Assembly: GCA_020746875.1 (NCBI GenBank)
Contig: JAGTJL010000017.1
Span: forward strand, 1-64,000
Length of the DNA: 64,000 nucleotides
Reading direction: 5' to 3'
From: Rhexocercosporidium sp. MPI-PUGE-AT-0058
Taxonomy: Eukaryota > Ascomycota > Leotiomycetes > Helotiales
Shown: positions 1 through 10,667 of the stretch, piece after piece
How positions within the stretch are numbered: the stretch's first letter is position 1
How the letters are laid out: every line of letters begins with the position of its first letter
Program-made: the position numbers and the translations under genes
Notes under the pieces: generated by a model
What the model saw: the letters and a program-made list of their open reading frames with translations, nothing else
Told to the model about the DNA's origin: nothing
Databases searched by the model: none

Positions 1-1747
1 GTGCTCTAGCATCAATTGGCAACTGAGATATGGCACCAATTGCTTCTCGGTACACACCAAACGCCTTTTCCAGCAGTCTACTCCGTAACTTCTCCATCTC
101 GCGACGATCCGGATTCTTGAGGATGTCTTGCGGAACAAGTCCTTGCGACCTCAGCCAAGATGTAGGAAGATAGACCCTCTCGATGGCTGCGTCTGTAGCA
201 ATATCACGGGCTATATTGACATATTGCAAGGCTATTCCCATTCGACCACCAGCACGGACCAGGTGATCACGTTGTGCTGCTGTGGTTGTAGTGTAACTGT
301 GGAAGAAGACCAATTCCAAACACAATTCCGCTACTGTTCCCGCGACACGTGCAGCGTACACTTCAAGATCATACTCTCCTTCAATGGGAAAGTTCCGACC
401 AGCTTTGGAGGAGTGATTCTCATGGAACTTAAGATCCGTCTTGAAGCCTTCAAGGAGGTCATACAGAGGTCCAAAGGAGAGAAGATGAGTTGGCAGAAGT
501 CGTAGAGCGGGTTGTGCGGATTTTGGAAAGTTTTCTGATATGTAGGCATGAACACTTGGTTCTTTTGAAACTATCTGCGATTCTTTGGAAGCATAAGCTT
601 TGTCCAAGTAGTGTGTAAGTTTGGCGATCCATTTTCGTGCTTCGGCTCCGGAACTGGCGTTGTCCACGAGATCATCAGCGACTCTACAGAAAAAGTAGCT
701 AAATCCGTTAGTACAGGTTGACTTTCCGTGTCCAATGGAACCTACAGCAGAATGAGGTCGATCCGTAGTCGTCCAGAGAACGTGGAACTAGCAAGATAGA
801 AACTCCTACTCTTCTTCTTGAGTCTTTTGACAGCTTGCTGGATCCCAACAACCCTTTCCTCGTCGTACTCGGATACATGCGTCAGAAGTGCTTGGACAAG
901 CATGACTGGAGATGGCAATTCTGGAACTCTTGGAAATAACTTTGGGAAGGTCAAGAGAATGGCCATGGCATGATCAAAGGCCACCAATCCAAATACAATG
1001 AGAATGTTGGTTGCCAAGAAGAAGACCGCCTCCTCAATTTCCAGCCCGTCCCATAGGTGGACTCCAAACTTCGTCCCTGATTCAATTGTCCAGGTCCCCC
1101 TCTTCAGAGCGAGAGTATCCACCACCCATAGGTAGACAGTTGGTATGGCAATTGGCGCAACTGTGCTGGTATATGGAAGATTGAGAAGAAGGTCAGAAGA
1201 CAGTGACCAGAGAAGGAGTGCAAACGGCCCTGCCCATGCTAGGATCAATCCCAAATAGGTCCCTTCATGCCCTCTCCATACCAAACATCCACCTCCCGTG
1301 ACCAGAAGCGCCAAAATGGCGTGTCCAAGGTTCCACTGGGTCATCTGATGCTTTTGACTTGGAAGGTAGGCCGGATGAAATACGGGTTTACTGAGCAGGA
1401 GGTACAGCAGAGACGTATTGTAGGTCTGAATTACGAAGAAGAATACTTCTTCAGCTGGAATATCGAACAGAGTCGGGCCAATGATAACGTGAGATGGGTA
1501 TGTCCACACTTTGCGGCGGATGAGGTAGGAATCCCATGGAATTGTTGAAACAACAGCAATTGAGATGAGAAAGGCAATCTTGTACAGATCTATGCGACTG
1601 ATGAAAGGCCGGTAAAGGAGTGTCAAGATGATCCCTGGGGGGATTGTGTATTTCAGATGACTGGGTCAATCAGCTTTGTGTCGCTTCAAGCTCCGACATG
1701 GAAGTTGAGCCAAACGGAACTTACACGAGAGCGTACTCGAAACCCAT
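1..1747 (-). CDS. carRA: Bifunctional lycopene cyclase / phytoene synthase (CarRA/AL-2 type), 3' end beyond window
   Basis: A two-domain membrane enzyme of carotenoid synthesis. The C-terminal domain joins two geranylgeranyl-PP into phytoene and the N-terminal domain cyclises lycopene/gamma-carotene ends. I read three exons: 1725-1747 (ATG at 1747), 746-1660 and 1-698. The introns are 1661-1724 (gtaagt...cccag) and 699-745 (gtaggt...ctaac...ttag). The first 23-nt exon gives MGFEYALV, the expected family N-terminus. Cyclase motifs are PWDSYLIRR (about 49-57), PAEEVFFF (76-83) and HLWDGLEIEEA (209-219) among hydrophobic helices. The synthase domain starts near SRSFYLAS (292) and carries the first Asp motif DDLVD (321-325) and the second, ARDIATD (476-482). 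About 545 residues lie in the window, and roughly the last 50 or more of a usual ~600 are missing. It is divergent from carX. Exon boundaries are my inference from frame and splice signals; the function is near certain. Confidence 0.96.
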
Positions 1748-1947
1748 GGCTGTGGATTCCCGTATGCACAGCTTGAGGAGAGGAGATTAACAATATAATG
1801 AAGGCATCGCAAGAAAGTAGCCGGGGGAATCTTAGTATCTGGGGAGCGAGAAACGTGATGTGATGTGAAGTGATGTGGTGTGGTGTGGTGTTTTGGTGGT
1901 GGGCAGAGTAGATCGGACCAGACCAGGGAACAGGAGCTCGCTCAAGG

Positions 1948-2002
1948 GAGTGGGTGAGTGGGTGAGTGAGTGAGTGAGTGAGTGAGTGAGTGAGTGAGTG
2001 AG
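1948..2002. repeat. (GAGT)n microsatellite
   Basis: An uninterrupted run of GAGT/TGAG units, preceded by two imperfect GAGTGGGT units, in the carRA-carX intergenic region about 200 bp upstream of the carRA start. Confidence 0.95.
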
Positions 2003-2097
2003 TGGAAGTTGTCAGCGAGGCTGTGGAATCTATTATTCTACCTTCTGTACGAAAGTACTAGACTCCTTCCTTCGCTTCCGACCGAACCAATCATAGT

Positions 2098-2115
2098 TGA
2101 CTGACTGACTGACTG
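2098..2115. repeat. (GACT)n microsatellite
   Basis: About four and a half GACT units in the divergent promoter region. Confidence 0.9.
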
Positions 2116-2173
2116 GGAAGAGAGAAGGCTGAGGAAAGGGGAAGGCAATAATACGAAGTACCACCAGTACCTC

Positions 2174-2195
2174 GGTAGGTAGGTAGGTAGGTAGG
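2174..2195. repeat. (GGTA)n microsatellite
   Basis: Five GGTA units, followed by GGGG, in the divergent promoter region. Confidence 0.9.
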
Positions 2196-2893
2196 GGAGG
2201 CATAAAATCAAATCCAATCCCAATCGCAATCCCTTCCAAGAGCGCGAGTGAAGCGTAAACAACCAGAAATTGTGAGGGACGCACTTTATCCCCTTTTCCA
2301 GGTATCTGATTGGCTCGGTCCGGCCTTACCTAAGCCTACGTAGGTCGAGGCGGAGGTGGCTTTGGCGGGGTTGGCTGCAGGTGCAGGCAGGTGCCACCCA
2401 TGCCGCCCCCACTATTCACCATCCCATCCCTGGCTCCTGCCTCCGACCACTTCATGACGTTGTTGATTTGCGGGCACACTTAGCCGGAAGAGGCATGGTG
2501 GGCAACTCAATTGATAGCTCGATCCTGGCAGATCTTGTAACATCTCTTGCCTCGCTCACGATCTCAAGGCGCGACCACGAATCTGGATGACGCTGGTTGT
2601 TGGAGCCACTGGCTCTCGCTCTCGCTTTCGGATTGCTACTATCGATGCCATGCATAGCGTCACCCCCCCTATGCTAGGTATCTAGCATCTATGGGTGTGA
2701 TGAGAGCGCAAGAGAGAAGGGGGGAAGGGGAGACCAGAGGAGGGGAGACGAGAGCTTCCGAACGAAGAGTTCTGATTGCCCAGACACAGGCAGAAATACG
2801 AAGTACGAAGTAGGTATGTACTCGATGTGTACGGTATAGGGACCAGCACTTTCCCCTCCTCCGCTCGCTTTCGCTTTGTCGCTCGAATAGTCG

Positions 2894-2928
2894 AGGCAAG
2901 GGCAAGGCAAGGCAAGGCAAACCAAGGC
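2894..2928. repeat. (GGCAA)n pentanucleotide repeat
   Basis: Five or more AGGCA/GGCAA units with slight interruption, about 520 bp upstream of carX. Confidence 0.88.
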
Positions 2929-3210
2929 AGGGAAGGTCACGCCCGAGGTCACGGCAGAGGGAGGGGAGGGGCAAGGAAGGGAAAGACAGGTAATGAATGG
3001 ATGGGAAGGAAAGAAAGAGCCTTTCGTCATACTCTTGTGGCCCGGCCCAGCCCAGCCCATGTCCACGAGGTACAGTTACAGTATAGCATTTGCCAAAGCA
3101 TGGCATTTCCTACCAGCTCCCTACACCTCGCCGCCTCCTCATGCTACTACTTACTTACTCTCCCCCTCTTGACCAAGAGCTTCTGCTTTTACTAATTAAC
3201 GCTGCAGGAT

Positions 3211-3265
3211 AGCTAGCTAGCTAGCTCACAAATAGCATTTCATCATAGCTAACTAACTAACTAAC
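3211..3265. repeat. Paired (AGCT)n and (AACT)n microsatellites
   Basis: Four AGCT units (3211-3226), then after 20 bp about four and a half AACT units (3247-3265), roughly 180-230 bp before the carX ATG and so possibly in its 5' UTR. Confidence 0.88.
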
Positions 3266-3442
3266 AGAAAGTTGGCCGGGCTAGAGCTTGGTTATCTTTG
3301 TGTTGCTTCGCTACAGGACTACCCTCCAACATCAGTATCGTCTGTCTTGGGAGAGGAGTAGTTGTTCTAGGTCAATAGGAACTCGTCGACATATGTCAAT
3401 ATCAATCAGCTCAAGTCCCACTGCTCTGTTCAAGCTTCCCTC

Positions 3443-5407
3443 ATGACTTTCGTCAATGAGAGGCAGAGCAGGTCAGAGAGACCTCATCCATACCTCCATG
3501 GCAACTTTGCTCCCATACACCGCGTCCAACCCCTCACTTCATGTTCATACACCGGATCCATCCCTCAAGAGCTCGCCGGTGGAGAATACGTGAGAAATGG
3601 TGGTAACCCTTTTACCAACGAGGACTTGGGAAGAGATGCACATTGGTTTGATGGAGATGGCATGCTCAGTGGCGTTGCATTTCAGAGGAACTCGGACGGA
3701 TCAATATCTCCAGCATTCGTCAACCAGTACATCCTCACGGACGCCTACCTCTCAACGCTCACCACGCCATCTCTTCGACTCCCGATTCTTCCCAGCATTG
3801 CAACCCTCGTCAATCCTGCCTCGACTCTACTACGAATCATCCTCCGTATCTTTCGAACCCTCTTCTTGGTTCTCCTCTCCCACTTGCCTGGTTCGCAGCA
3901 AGCAATCAAGAAGATCAGTGTCGCCAATACTGGAATTCTATATCATGATGGGAGAGCGTTGGCAACCTGCGAAAGTGGGCCGCCCATAAGAGTGTCTCTG
4001 CCAGGATTGGAGACGGTGGGGTGGTTTGATGGGGGCAAAGCAGAAGGAGAGCCAGCCGAGGAGGAAGTTCATGGAGATACGTTTGGAGGGGGCGGTCTTC
4101 TTGGATTTATGAAGGAATGGACGACGGCACATCCTCGAGTCGATCCTATCACCAAAGAGCTCATTCTCTTCCATTCAACATTTCTTTCCCCATTCGTCTT
4201 TTACTCGATTATACCCAGCTCGCAAAATAATACACTTACGCCAGCAAGCCGACTTGTCAATGCTGCCGTCCCTGGAATTGGATCTGCGAAAATGATGCAC
4301 GACTTTGGAGTGTCTTTTACACATACTATCATCATGGATCTTCCGCTATCCCTCGACCCTAGGAACCTCGCGAGAAACGAACCAGTGGTATCATACGACC
4401 CATCTGGACGGTCTAGATTCGGAATATTCCCAAGATGGCATCCTGAGGCTGTTCGCTGGTTCGAGACAAACCCCTGTTGCATCTTTCACACTGCAAACAC
4501 CTGGGACGAAGTGGAAGTCAGTCCAATTACCCAAAACCATGAGACAGTAGCAGTAAACATGCTCGCTTGTCGCCTTACAAGTGCTGCATTGGTCTTTAGT
4601 GCTGGAGATGTTGCAGCACCCATCCCAAAGCCAGTCACATATCCCAAGTACGAGCCGGAGGAGGAGCAGTGCCGCCTCTACTACTACCGCTTCTCCCTTT
4701 CTGGCGCCAAGAACGAGATCACCCATCAATTCGCCTTGACTGCGATGCCTTTCGAATTCCCGTCTATAGGAGATGACATGTCTATGTCTTCAGCCCGCTA
4801 CATTTATGGTTGCTCGGTCTCAGATAGCACATTTGGGGCTGCACTAGGCCGGGCAGTCAAGATTGACTCCCTGGTTAAGGTTGATGCCACTGCCCTGATC
4901 AATCAAGCACATCATGACCCTCCGACTCCTATCACTGGCTGCGTTGATACAAGAACTGTTTCTGAGATTTTGGCGTCAGATGATCCAGAGGATCCGATTC
5001 AGGTATTCAAATTGCCCCTAGGATTCTACGCGCAAGAGACGAAATTTGTTCCACGTCAAAATGGTGTTTCAGAGGATGATGGATGGATTTTGTCATACGT
5101 CTTTGACGAGAGTCAGCTCGACCAGAGTGGCAATGCAAGTCTGGGTGCCAAGAGCGAGCTTTGGATTATTGATGCCAAAGAGATGAAGGAAGTTGTGTGC
5201 AAGGTACAGCTGCCACAGCGAGTCCCGTATGGTCTGCATGGAAATTGGTTCAGCGAGCAAGAGATTCTGAACCAGCGACCTGTGGAAACCATTCGACATC
5301 TTCCTGTGTCAAAGCGGAAAATTTTCAGCGAGATGGGAGAGACTGAGGGTCCTCTGATGAACGCTTGGATGGGAGTGAGGAATTGGATGTTGGATATCGT
5401 CGGATGA
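3443..5407 (+). CDS. carX: Carotenoid cleavage oxygenase, probably CarX (beta-carotene to retinal)
   Basis: A non-haem iron dioxygenase of the carotenoid oxygenase (RPE65/CCD) family, 654 aa in one exon. Four histidines in family contexts form the expected Fe(II) site: His230 (TTAHPRVDP), His286 (KMMHDFGVS), His349 (CCIFHTANTWDE) and His599 (YGLHGNWF). The N-terminal GGEYVRNGGNPF and HWFDGDGM (67-74) blocks are also typical. A hydrophobic stretch at about 111-148 resembles the membrane-docking patch of such enzymes. The ATG is chosen because it is the first in frame and precedes the conserved N-terminus. Fungi have two paralogues: CarX makes retinal from beta-carotene, and CarT/CAO-2 cleaves torulene. 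Position next to carRA and upstream of the opsin, as in Fusarium car clusters, favours CarX. It would supply the carO chromophore. No frame defects are seen. Confidence 0.93.
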   Translation: MTFVNERQSRSERPHPYLHGNFAPIHRVQPLTSCSYTGSIPQELAGGEYVRNGGNPFTNEDLGRDAHWFDGDGMLSGVAFQRNSDGSISPAFVNQYILTDAYLSTLTTPSLRLPILPSIATLVNPASTLLRIILRIFRTLFLVLLSHLPGSQQAIKKISVANTGILYHDGRALATCESGPPIRVSLPGLETVGWFDGGKAEGEPAEEEVHGDTFGGGGLLGFMKEWTTAHPRVDPITKELILFHSTFLSPFVFYSIIPSSQNNTLTPASRLVNAAVPGIGSAKMMHDFGVSFTHTIIMDLPLSLDPRNLARNEPVVSYDPSGRSRFGIFPRWHPEAVRWFETNPCCIFHTANTWDEVEVSPITQNHETVAVNMLACRLTSAALVFSAGDVAAPIPKPVTYPKYEPEEEQCRLYYYRFSLSGAKNEITHQFALTAMPFEFPSIGDDMSMSSARYIYGCSVSDSTFGAALGRAVKIDSLVKVDATALINQAHHDPPTPITGCVDTRTVSEILASDDPEDPIQVFKLPLGFYAQETKFVPRQNGVSEDDGWILSYVFDESQLDQSGNASLGAKSELWIIDAKEMKEVVCKVQLPQRVPYGLHGNWFSEQEILNQRPVETIRHLPVSKRKIFSEMGETEGPLMNAWMGVRNWMLDIVG

Positions 5408-6094
5408 GTTTCGGATTATTATTCTACGAAGATATATTTCGGGGACGATCTGTATTGTTCATGGGGGTGCTTCATTGCTAGGGCTTCAAAATGGTGGTTG
5501 CAGTTGGAAAGTCGCACTGTACATATGTCGCGTCTAGCATTTTCTGGCGTTGGACTGGCCTTCTTCTTTTCACGGCAAACATACCCTTCTGCATTTGCAT
5601 TTTCACATGAACTTGGAGGAGGGTAGGATTGGGTAGGATACCAAAGGGGGGCGATTCCGATTATGGATTCTGAATACTCAAAACAGCTATTCATTGCTGT
5701 TTCGCATAATAATAATGAGAAATACATTTCCCCCCTCACAACGTTTCCAGCTTTCATTGCTGATTGATTTGTCGCTATTTATGTGTCGAGCCAATCATTC
5801 AATTGTGTTCATTGACCGTCTGCAATTCTAGATCTCCGGAGGAAACTTCCTGTACCACGGGAAGCAATTCCGTTGGTTGGTCAAGAAGCTCGCATCTCCC
5901 CCTCGGTCTCTATCTCAGCTCACATAAGTTAGCCGATACTGCATCCGGAGCGACCCCCTCCCTATCTCCTCTCCTCTAAACCGCACGATCTCTTCACAGC
6001 TCGCAGATGAAGTCGGAAAATGATGACGTTTGTGAATTTCCTGATGTTGAAACTAGAAGGGAAGTAGATTCCGGTGCTTGTGCTTGTCTATCTA

Positions 6095-6121
6095 GTCTAG
6101 TCTGGTCTGGTCTGGTCTGGT
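6095..6121. repeat. (TCTGG)n pentanucleotide repeat
   Basis: Four to five TCTGG units following two TCTAG units, between carX and carO. Confidence 0.88.
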
Positions 6122-7104
6122 CAGGAGGGTAGCGTGGGACTTGCGGGCACCAGTTAGTTAGTTGGTTGAGTGGAGTCCGGTCTCTGTTTTCTGGGGGCGA
6201 GGGAGCTTGGGTGCTTGGGTGCTGGGAGGGAAAAGCCGTTTCGAATGCTGGATCTGCCGGGGGCTATGATGTTTTTTATTATTATTTCCTTCTCTCTTAA
6301 TTTTAGGCTGGTATTGGTGTGGCCTGGTGTGGTGTGGTGGTTGCTTGATTGTGCTAGGGAAAGAAATCTGTATGGGAGAATGGTGATCGGATGAGTTCTT
6401 TGGCTTTGGTTTCGGATAGCTAGCTAGCCACCTAGACATTGTAATGTACTTGTACACTACTCATGTACTGCTACTGTATCCCCCCCCCTCTGAAGTTGCC
6501 TCTTGATGCCGAGAATCCGAATTTGCTCCTCGACTCTTTTCCTTTCTTATCTCTAGAGATGTTTTTAGATCATGACCAAACCAATTAAAAGATCTTCACC
6601 ACTTCTCTGTCTTTTTTTTCTCTGTCATGACGTGACGTGCCCATGCGATTCTAAGATTGCCGTACCCATGTCACCTGCACTGTTGATGTTGTTGTCATTG
6701 CGCTCCGCAGTCAATACTACGCTTGATAGGCGAGGCGGCGAGTGGTGCTTGCGGCATGCCTTGCTGCGATTGGCCGAGATCGAGAATGTTAGACAGGGGG
6801 ATAGTGGATCTCAAAAGGCTTGATCGCCAGCCGAGACGCCCATTCCACTCGACTGCACAAGTAGCTTCATGACCTTTTCTGTCCTTGCGCACTACTCCCG
6901 TACGGAGGGAAAAGAATCATCAGACAGACTCTCGGGTATAATGGCGAGGTGGCATGACCTCCCTTGCTTGACTTGGCTGCATGGCATGGGGGGTATTGAG
7001 ATGCTTTGATTTTCTGGATTTGGCTGCTGGGTGCTTGGTTGACTGGTTGGTTGCTTGATTGCTTGATTCAAGTGCCGAGTGGCGTTCTTTGCATATTGGT
7101 ATTT

Positions 7105-7137
7105 CTCTCTCTCTCTCTGTCTGTCTCTCCGTCTCTC
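7105..7137. repeat. CT-rich microsatellite
   Basis: A (CT)n run interrupted by GTCTGT, between carX and carO. Confidence 0.85.
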
Positions 7138-7930
7138 TGATTGTAAGAGAGAAGCTCTGGTAGTACGCATTGTTAATTGATGCGACATGAAGATGCCGTT
7201 TTGGATGTGTGTAGAGAGGTCTATGTCTTTCAAGCTTTGGAGAGCATGAACGAATCACTTTTCTTTATGGCTAGCTACCCTTCAACTCTCATCGGGTGAC
7301 CTCCCGGCAAGTATTTACAGACTTAAGGTACTTGTACATCTTACTAGTTAAGCTTCCGGCATGGGCAAGTAAGTCTAGACCAGGCTTCTCATTTCACAAG
7401 TGTGTCATCTCGTGGCTGCTAGCTGTACTCAAGCTATTCAAGCACTCACCACATCTTAGACCCGGAGAGGAAAGCTAGGAGAATTTGTCTTGCAGCCAGA
7501 TTTAGCTAGCTACCCTAATCTGCTCTCAGATCTCATGCAGGTAGTCTTCTCCAATCAAGACCATGCCATCCCAATAACGGCAGTGACTTGCCCATGAACA
7601 ACGTTACTTCCCGTTCCTCCACTTGCCTTCGACTCGCACCTTCTCTCCGTGCTACACGTCAGCGCCTTAGTCCAACCAGTGTATCGGACGAAGCTTCCTG
7701 ATATATTGCTTACTCCCTTCACACGGCCCTTCTCTTTATTTTCCTACTCCTTCTTCCTCCATCTCTCAACAACAACAATCCTCCCCCGCTACCACACGAT
7801 ACCACGTTTTTGGAAAATTGCACGTTTGCATCCTTGCTCCTAAGCTTTCCATACCTGACTTCCTCCTGCTGAAGATCTCGGTACATCAGTGGTTCATCTT
7901 CCTCTGACAGACTCGGCGCCATCGGTCAAG

Positions 7931-9152
7931 ATGTCGTCCGCTCAGCTGGTTGGCAGAGATTCGCTCTCTACTAACCCGAACATCTTCAATTATCCAACCG
8001 AAAGCAACATCAACATAACTTCTCGTACGTGTCTGATTCCCATTGCCAAGTCACCTCACTGACGTGTTCTTCGCAGATGGAGCGGATCTCTACTGGGCTG
8101 TCTGTGCCGTCATGGGATTTAGTGCGATCCTGTTCTTGATCCACGGTCATTTCGTAGTTGGCAAGAAGCGAGGCGGTAGACTTCAGTACATGGTCTTCCA
8201 CTACATCACTGCGGGAATCTGCTTCGTGGCTTGTATCGCGTACTTCACCATGGCCTCCAACCTCGGATATGCCGCCATCCAAGTCGAGTTTGAACGCAAT
8301 GACCCCTTGGTCCGCGGTCTGTATCGGGAGATCTTCTATGTTCGCTACATCGACTGGGTCATTACCACTCCTGTAAGTACCTGCGTCAATTTGTGCTTCC
8401 CGTCTCTAACAGACTCCTAGCTCCTCCTCCTTGATGTTCTCCTGACTGCCGGTCTTCCATGGCCCACCATCCTGATCACTATCTTCGTCGATGAAATCAT
8501 GATCGTTACTGGTCTGGTCGGTGCTCTCGTCGCCTCGCGATACAAGTGGGGTTACTTTGTCTTCGCGATGCTCGCCCTGTTCTTCATCTTGTACCAAGTT
8601 ACCTTTGTTGGACAAAAACACGCCAGTCACATCAGAGCCAGCAACCAGACAAACATCGGCAGATCATACATGCTGGCAGCTTCTTGGACAATGGCATTGT
8701 GGTTCCTCTATCCAATTGCTTGGGGTCTCTCTGAGGGTGGAAACGTCATCTCTCCAGATTCTGAAGCCATCTTCTACAGTATCCTTGATATTCTCGCCAA
8801 ACCTGGCTTCGGCGCAATCCTACTCTTCGCTCACAGAAATATTGAGCCTACCGATATTGGTATTCACATCCGCGACTACATCGAACCTCGATTGAACCAC
8901 TACACTGCTGCCAACGATCGTGAGAAGGGACACAACGACGGACTGGTCGGCGCCCATGACCAAGTCGCCGGTAACGGTGTTCACGCAAGTAATGGCCACT
9001 CTGCCAATGTCGTTCACAACAACGGCCACGTAGGAAACGGAGCCCTCCCTGCAAATGGCACCCCTCGACCTGCAGACGCTGCTGAGGCAGTGTCCACCTC
9101 TGCCCACCATGGCACTGCAGAGCCCCGCCTGCAGACCCGACCTCAAGTCTAA
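7931..9152 (+). CDS. carO: Microbial-type rhodopsin, predicted proton pump (CarO-type)
   Basis: A seven-helix retinal protein of the fungal opsin family. Exons are 7931-8024, 8077-8372 and 8421-9152, with introns 8025-8076 (gtacgt...cgcag, ctgac branch site) and 8373-8420 (gtaagt...cctag); the splice gives 373 aa in one frame. Helix C reads RYIDWVITTPLLLLD: Asp124 and Asp135 match bacteriorhodopsin Asp85 (acceptor) and Asp96 (donor), with Arg121 like Arg82. Helix G reads DILAK: Asp253 and Lys257 match Asp212 and the Schiff-base Lys216. Keeping both carboxylates predicts a light-driven outward proton pump in the plasma membrane, as for Fusarium CarO, rather than a sensor. A tail of about 85 residues rich in Gly/Asn/His follows helix G. 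ATG 7931 is chosen because it sits in a good context (CAAGATGT) and opens the N-terminal exon. The chromophore would come from the upstream oxygenase. Confidence 0.95.
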
Positions 9153-10010
9153 GAGTTCCGCCTTTGACTGGTCATGCTTTGATACCATTGCTCTGAATTC
9201 TGTACTGAGTCCTTTCTCATCTGGCGCTGTCTTTTCCGGCTGCAACTCCGGCCTCAACTCTTCAATCTATTGTTAATGGACTTGATGGTGGGATTCGTGT
9301 CGCGGAGGACATAACATTCTTGGAGTGGTTTCTTTCACTTCATTTGTATCCGATGAATGCGTTTCATGGCTTGCGAATAGTTTAATTTTGTGTATTTGAT
9401 ACCACGGGACAGGGAAGAGAAGGGGAGAGCAGAGTAATTAATCCAACACTTGATCATCACTTGCATTTCTTGTGAGACAATGTCAATTCGAATCTTGTCA
9501 TGTGAAGAAGTTAGCGAAGGTATGTGCTAGTCTAGACAGAAGTTAGAGTCGTACGGATGCTAGATGAACGGAAGGCAATGCGAGCCCATGAGCAGAGGAC
9601 CATGCCATGCCATGCTATGTTACGAGATTCGAAAGAGACTACAACAGTGGGATGGATACTTCTAGCCATGCACCAGATACGATACCGAGGTATCTGTACA
9701 CATGAAAAAACCCATATGCTTTCTTGTGCTGGAATAGATTTCCACTTCTGGACCGACCATTGCAACTAAATATCGCTCGTAAATACGCACATATATATTA
9801 GGCTCCTCAATCATCTCACTTCGCGATCGATCATGACCGAACTGAGACAGCTGTGGGTGTTCAACGAAGTTATTCTCACGACAATTACACGAGCCCGGGT
9901 TCGGAATATAATAGACGTTACAAAACGGTCGAGTGACCGGTAGGACCGACCTCTCAGCTGGCTTTTGCATATATGACAGGCAGCAGCGTGTCGAAGGATT
10001 ATTCAAACTA
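9153..10010. other. Downstream of carO, no gene seen
   Basis: GC-normal sequence with the carO 3' UTR. Small ORFs at 9,532-10,006 on both strands overlap and look like nothing recognisable. Composition changes sharply to AT-rich near 10,010. Confidence 0.55.
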
Positions 10011-10330
10011 GTTAAATAGAGGTCTACTTAGTTAACTAAAATAGAATAAGAATATGAATAACAGAAATTAACCTGAATAGAATTGTTATTTTTAGTTAGT
10101 TAACTATTTGACTTTATTTTTTTTAAAAAGAATGAAGTAACATAACACTTACAATCCTCATAAAGGTCTTTTATTTAATAAAGTTAAAACTAACTTAGAG
10201 ACTAATGAATTCTTTTCTTTAATATCGAGGAATTATCTTCTATATTTAAGTATTTTATTATCACCTTGGATTCTTTTTTTTGTATTATTTTCTATTGTAG
10301 GTAAATATTAGTGTATTACTATTATTACGG
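10011..10330. other. Short AT-rich block
   Basis: About 320 bp of strongly AT-rich sequence with short TTAGTTAACTA-type palindromes, bordered on both sides by GC-normal DNA. It may be a RIP-mutated solo LTR or small transposon scar. I found no clear terminal repeats or target duplication. Confidence 0.4.
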
Positions 10331-10620
10331 CTTGTAGTAAGGTGTTTTAAACCGTGGCAAAACGGGGTCCCGTGACCCCGGAGCTTGCGGAGGGCCGTCG
10401 CGGGCAAGATCTCGTACTAACACAACAACAGTCTCCTCTTCCCACTCCATTGCGGTCCTGAAGTTACGATCCGTATTAGATCTGCCAGTCATCTCTTCTG
10501 CTCGCAGTCCCCATACTTTGCAGCTATATTTAAAGAAGCATTTCAAAGAAGGTGTTGAGCAGTCGGCTACTATGGAGGTAATGGACGAGTCCGATTCCGA
10601 ACAAGCGTATAACGGAAATA
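10331..10620 (-). other. Possible repeat-derived peptide remnant
   Basis: GC-rich segment with a 73-codon minus-strand frame (10,325-10,546). Its end, RDGPPQAPGSRDPVLPRFKT, resembles a low-complexity peptide I associate with repeats in fungal genomes, but I cannot name a family. It lies directly against the AT-rich block, so it may be the less mutated part of one insertion. Not proposed as a working gene. Confidence 0.3.
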
Positions 10621-10667
10621 TGATTCACCGAGACCGAGACCAAGACACTGACCGAAATTGATTTGTA

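Larger units (their letters stand above)
1748..3442. promoter_or_regulatory. Divergent carRA-carX intergenic/promoter region
   Basis: About 1.7 kb between the two divergent start codons with no credible gene. The ORFs at 2,033-3,195 on both strands are low-complexity and overlap each other. It holds at least five separate short tandem repeats, listed individually. Three GATC tetramers lie at 2521, 2531 and 2560. GATC-type boxes are bound by White Collar GATA factors in other fungi, and car genes are usually light-induced, so these are candidate light elements. That is inference only, since GATC is common by chance. Confidence 0.6.
5408..7930. other. carX-carO intergenic region, no gene seen
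   Basis: 2.5 kb of normal base composition holding the carX 3' end and the carO promoter/5' UTR. The ORFs here are short, overlap on opposite strands and have low-complexity translations, so I call none. It contains two short tandem repeats. The 200 bp before the carO ATG is pyrimidine-rich, as in many fungal promoters. Confidence 0.6.

Noticed and set aside
2033..3195. Several 67-145 codon ORFs on both strands between carRA and carX
   Set aside because: They overlap one another in opposite frames, have low-complexity translations driven by microsatellites, and show no motif.
5408..7930. A missing gene in the 2.5 kb carX-carO gap
   Set aside because: I looked for carB-like or other motifs on both strands and saw none; the ORFs are short and mutually overlapping.
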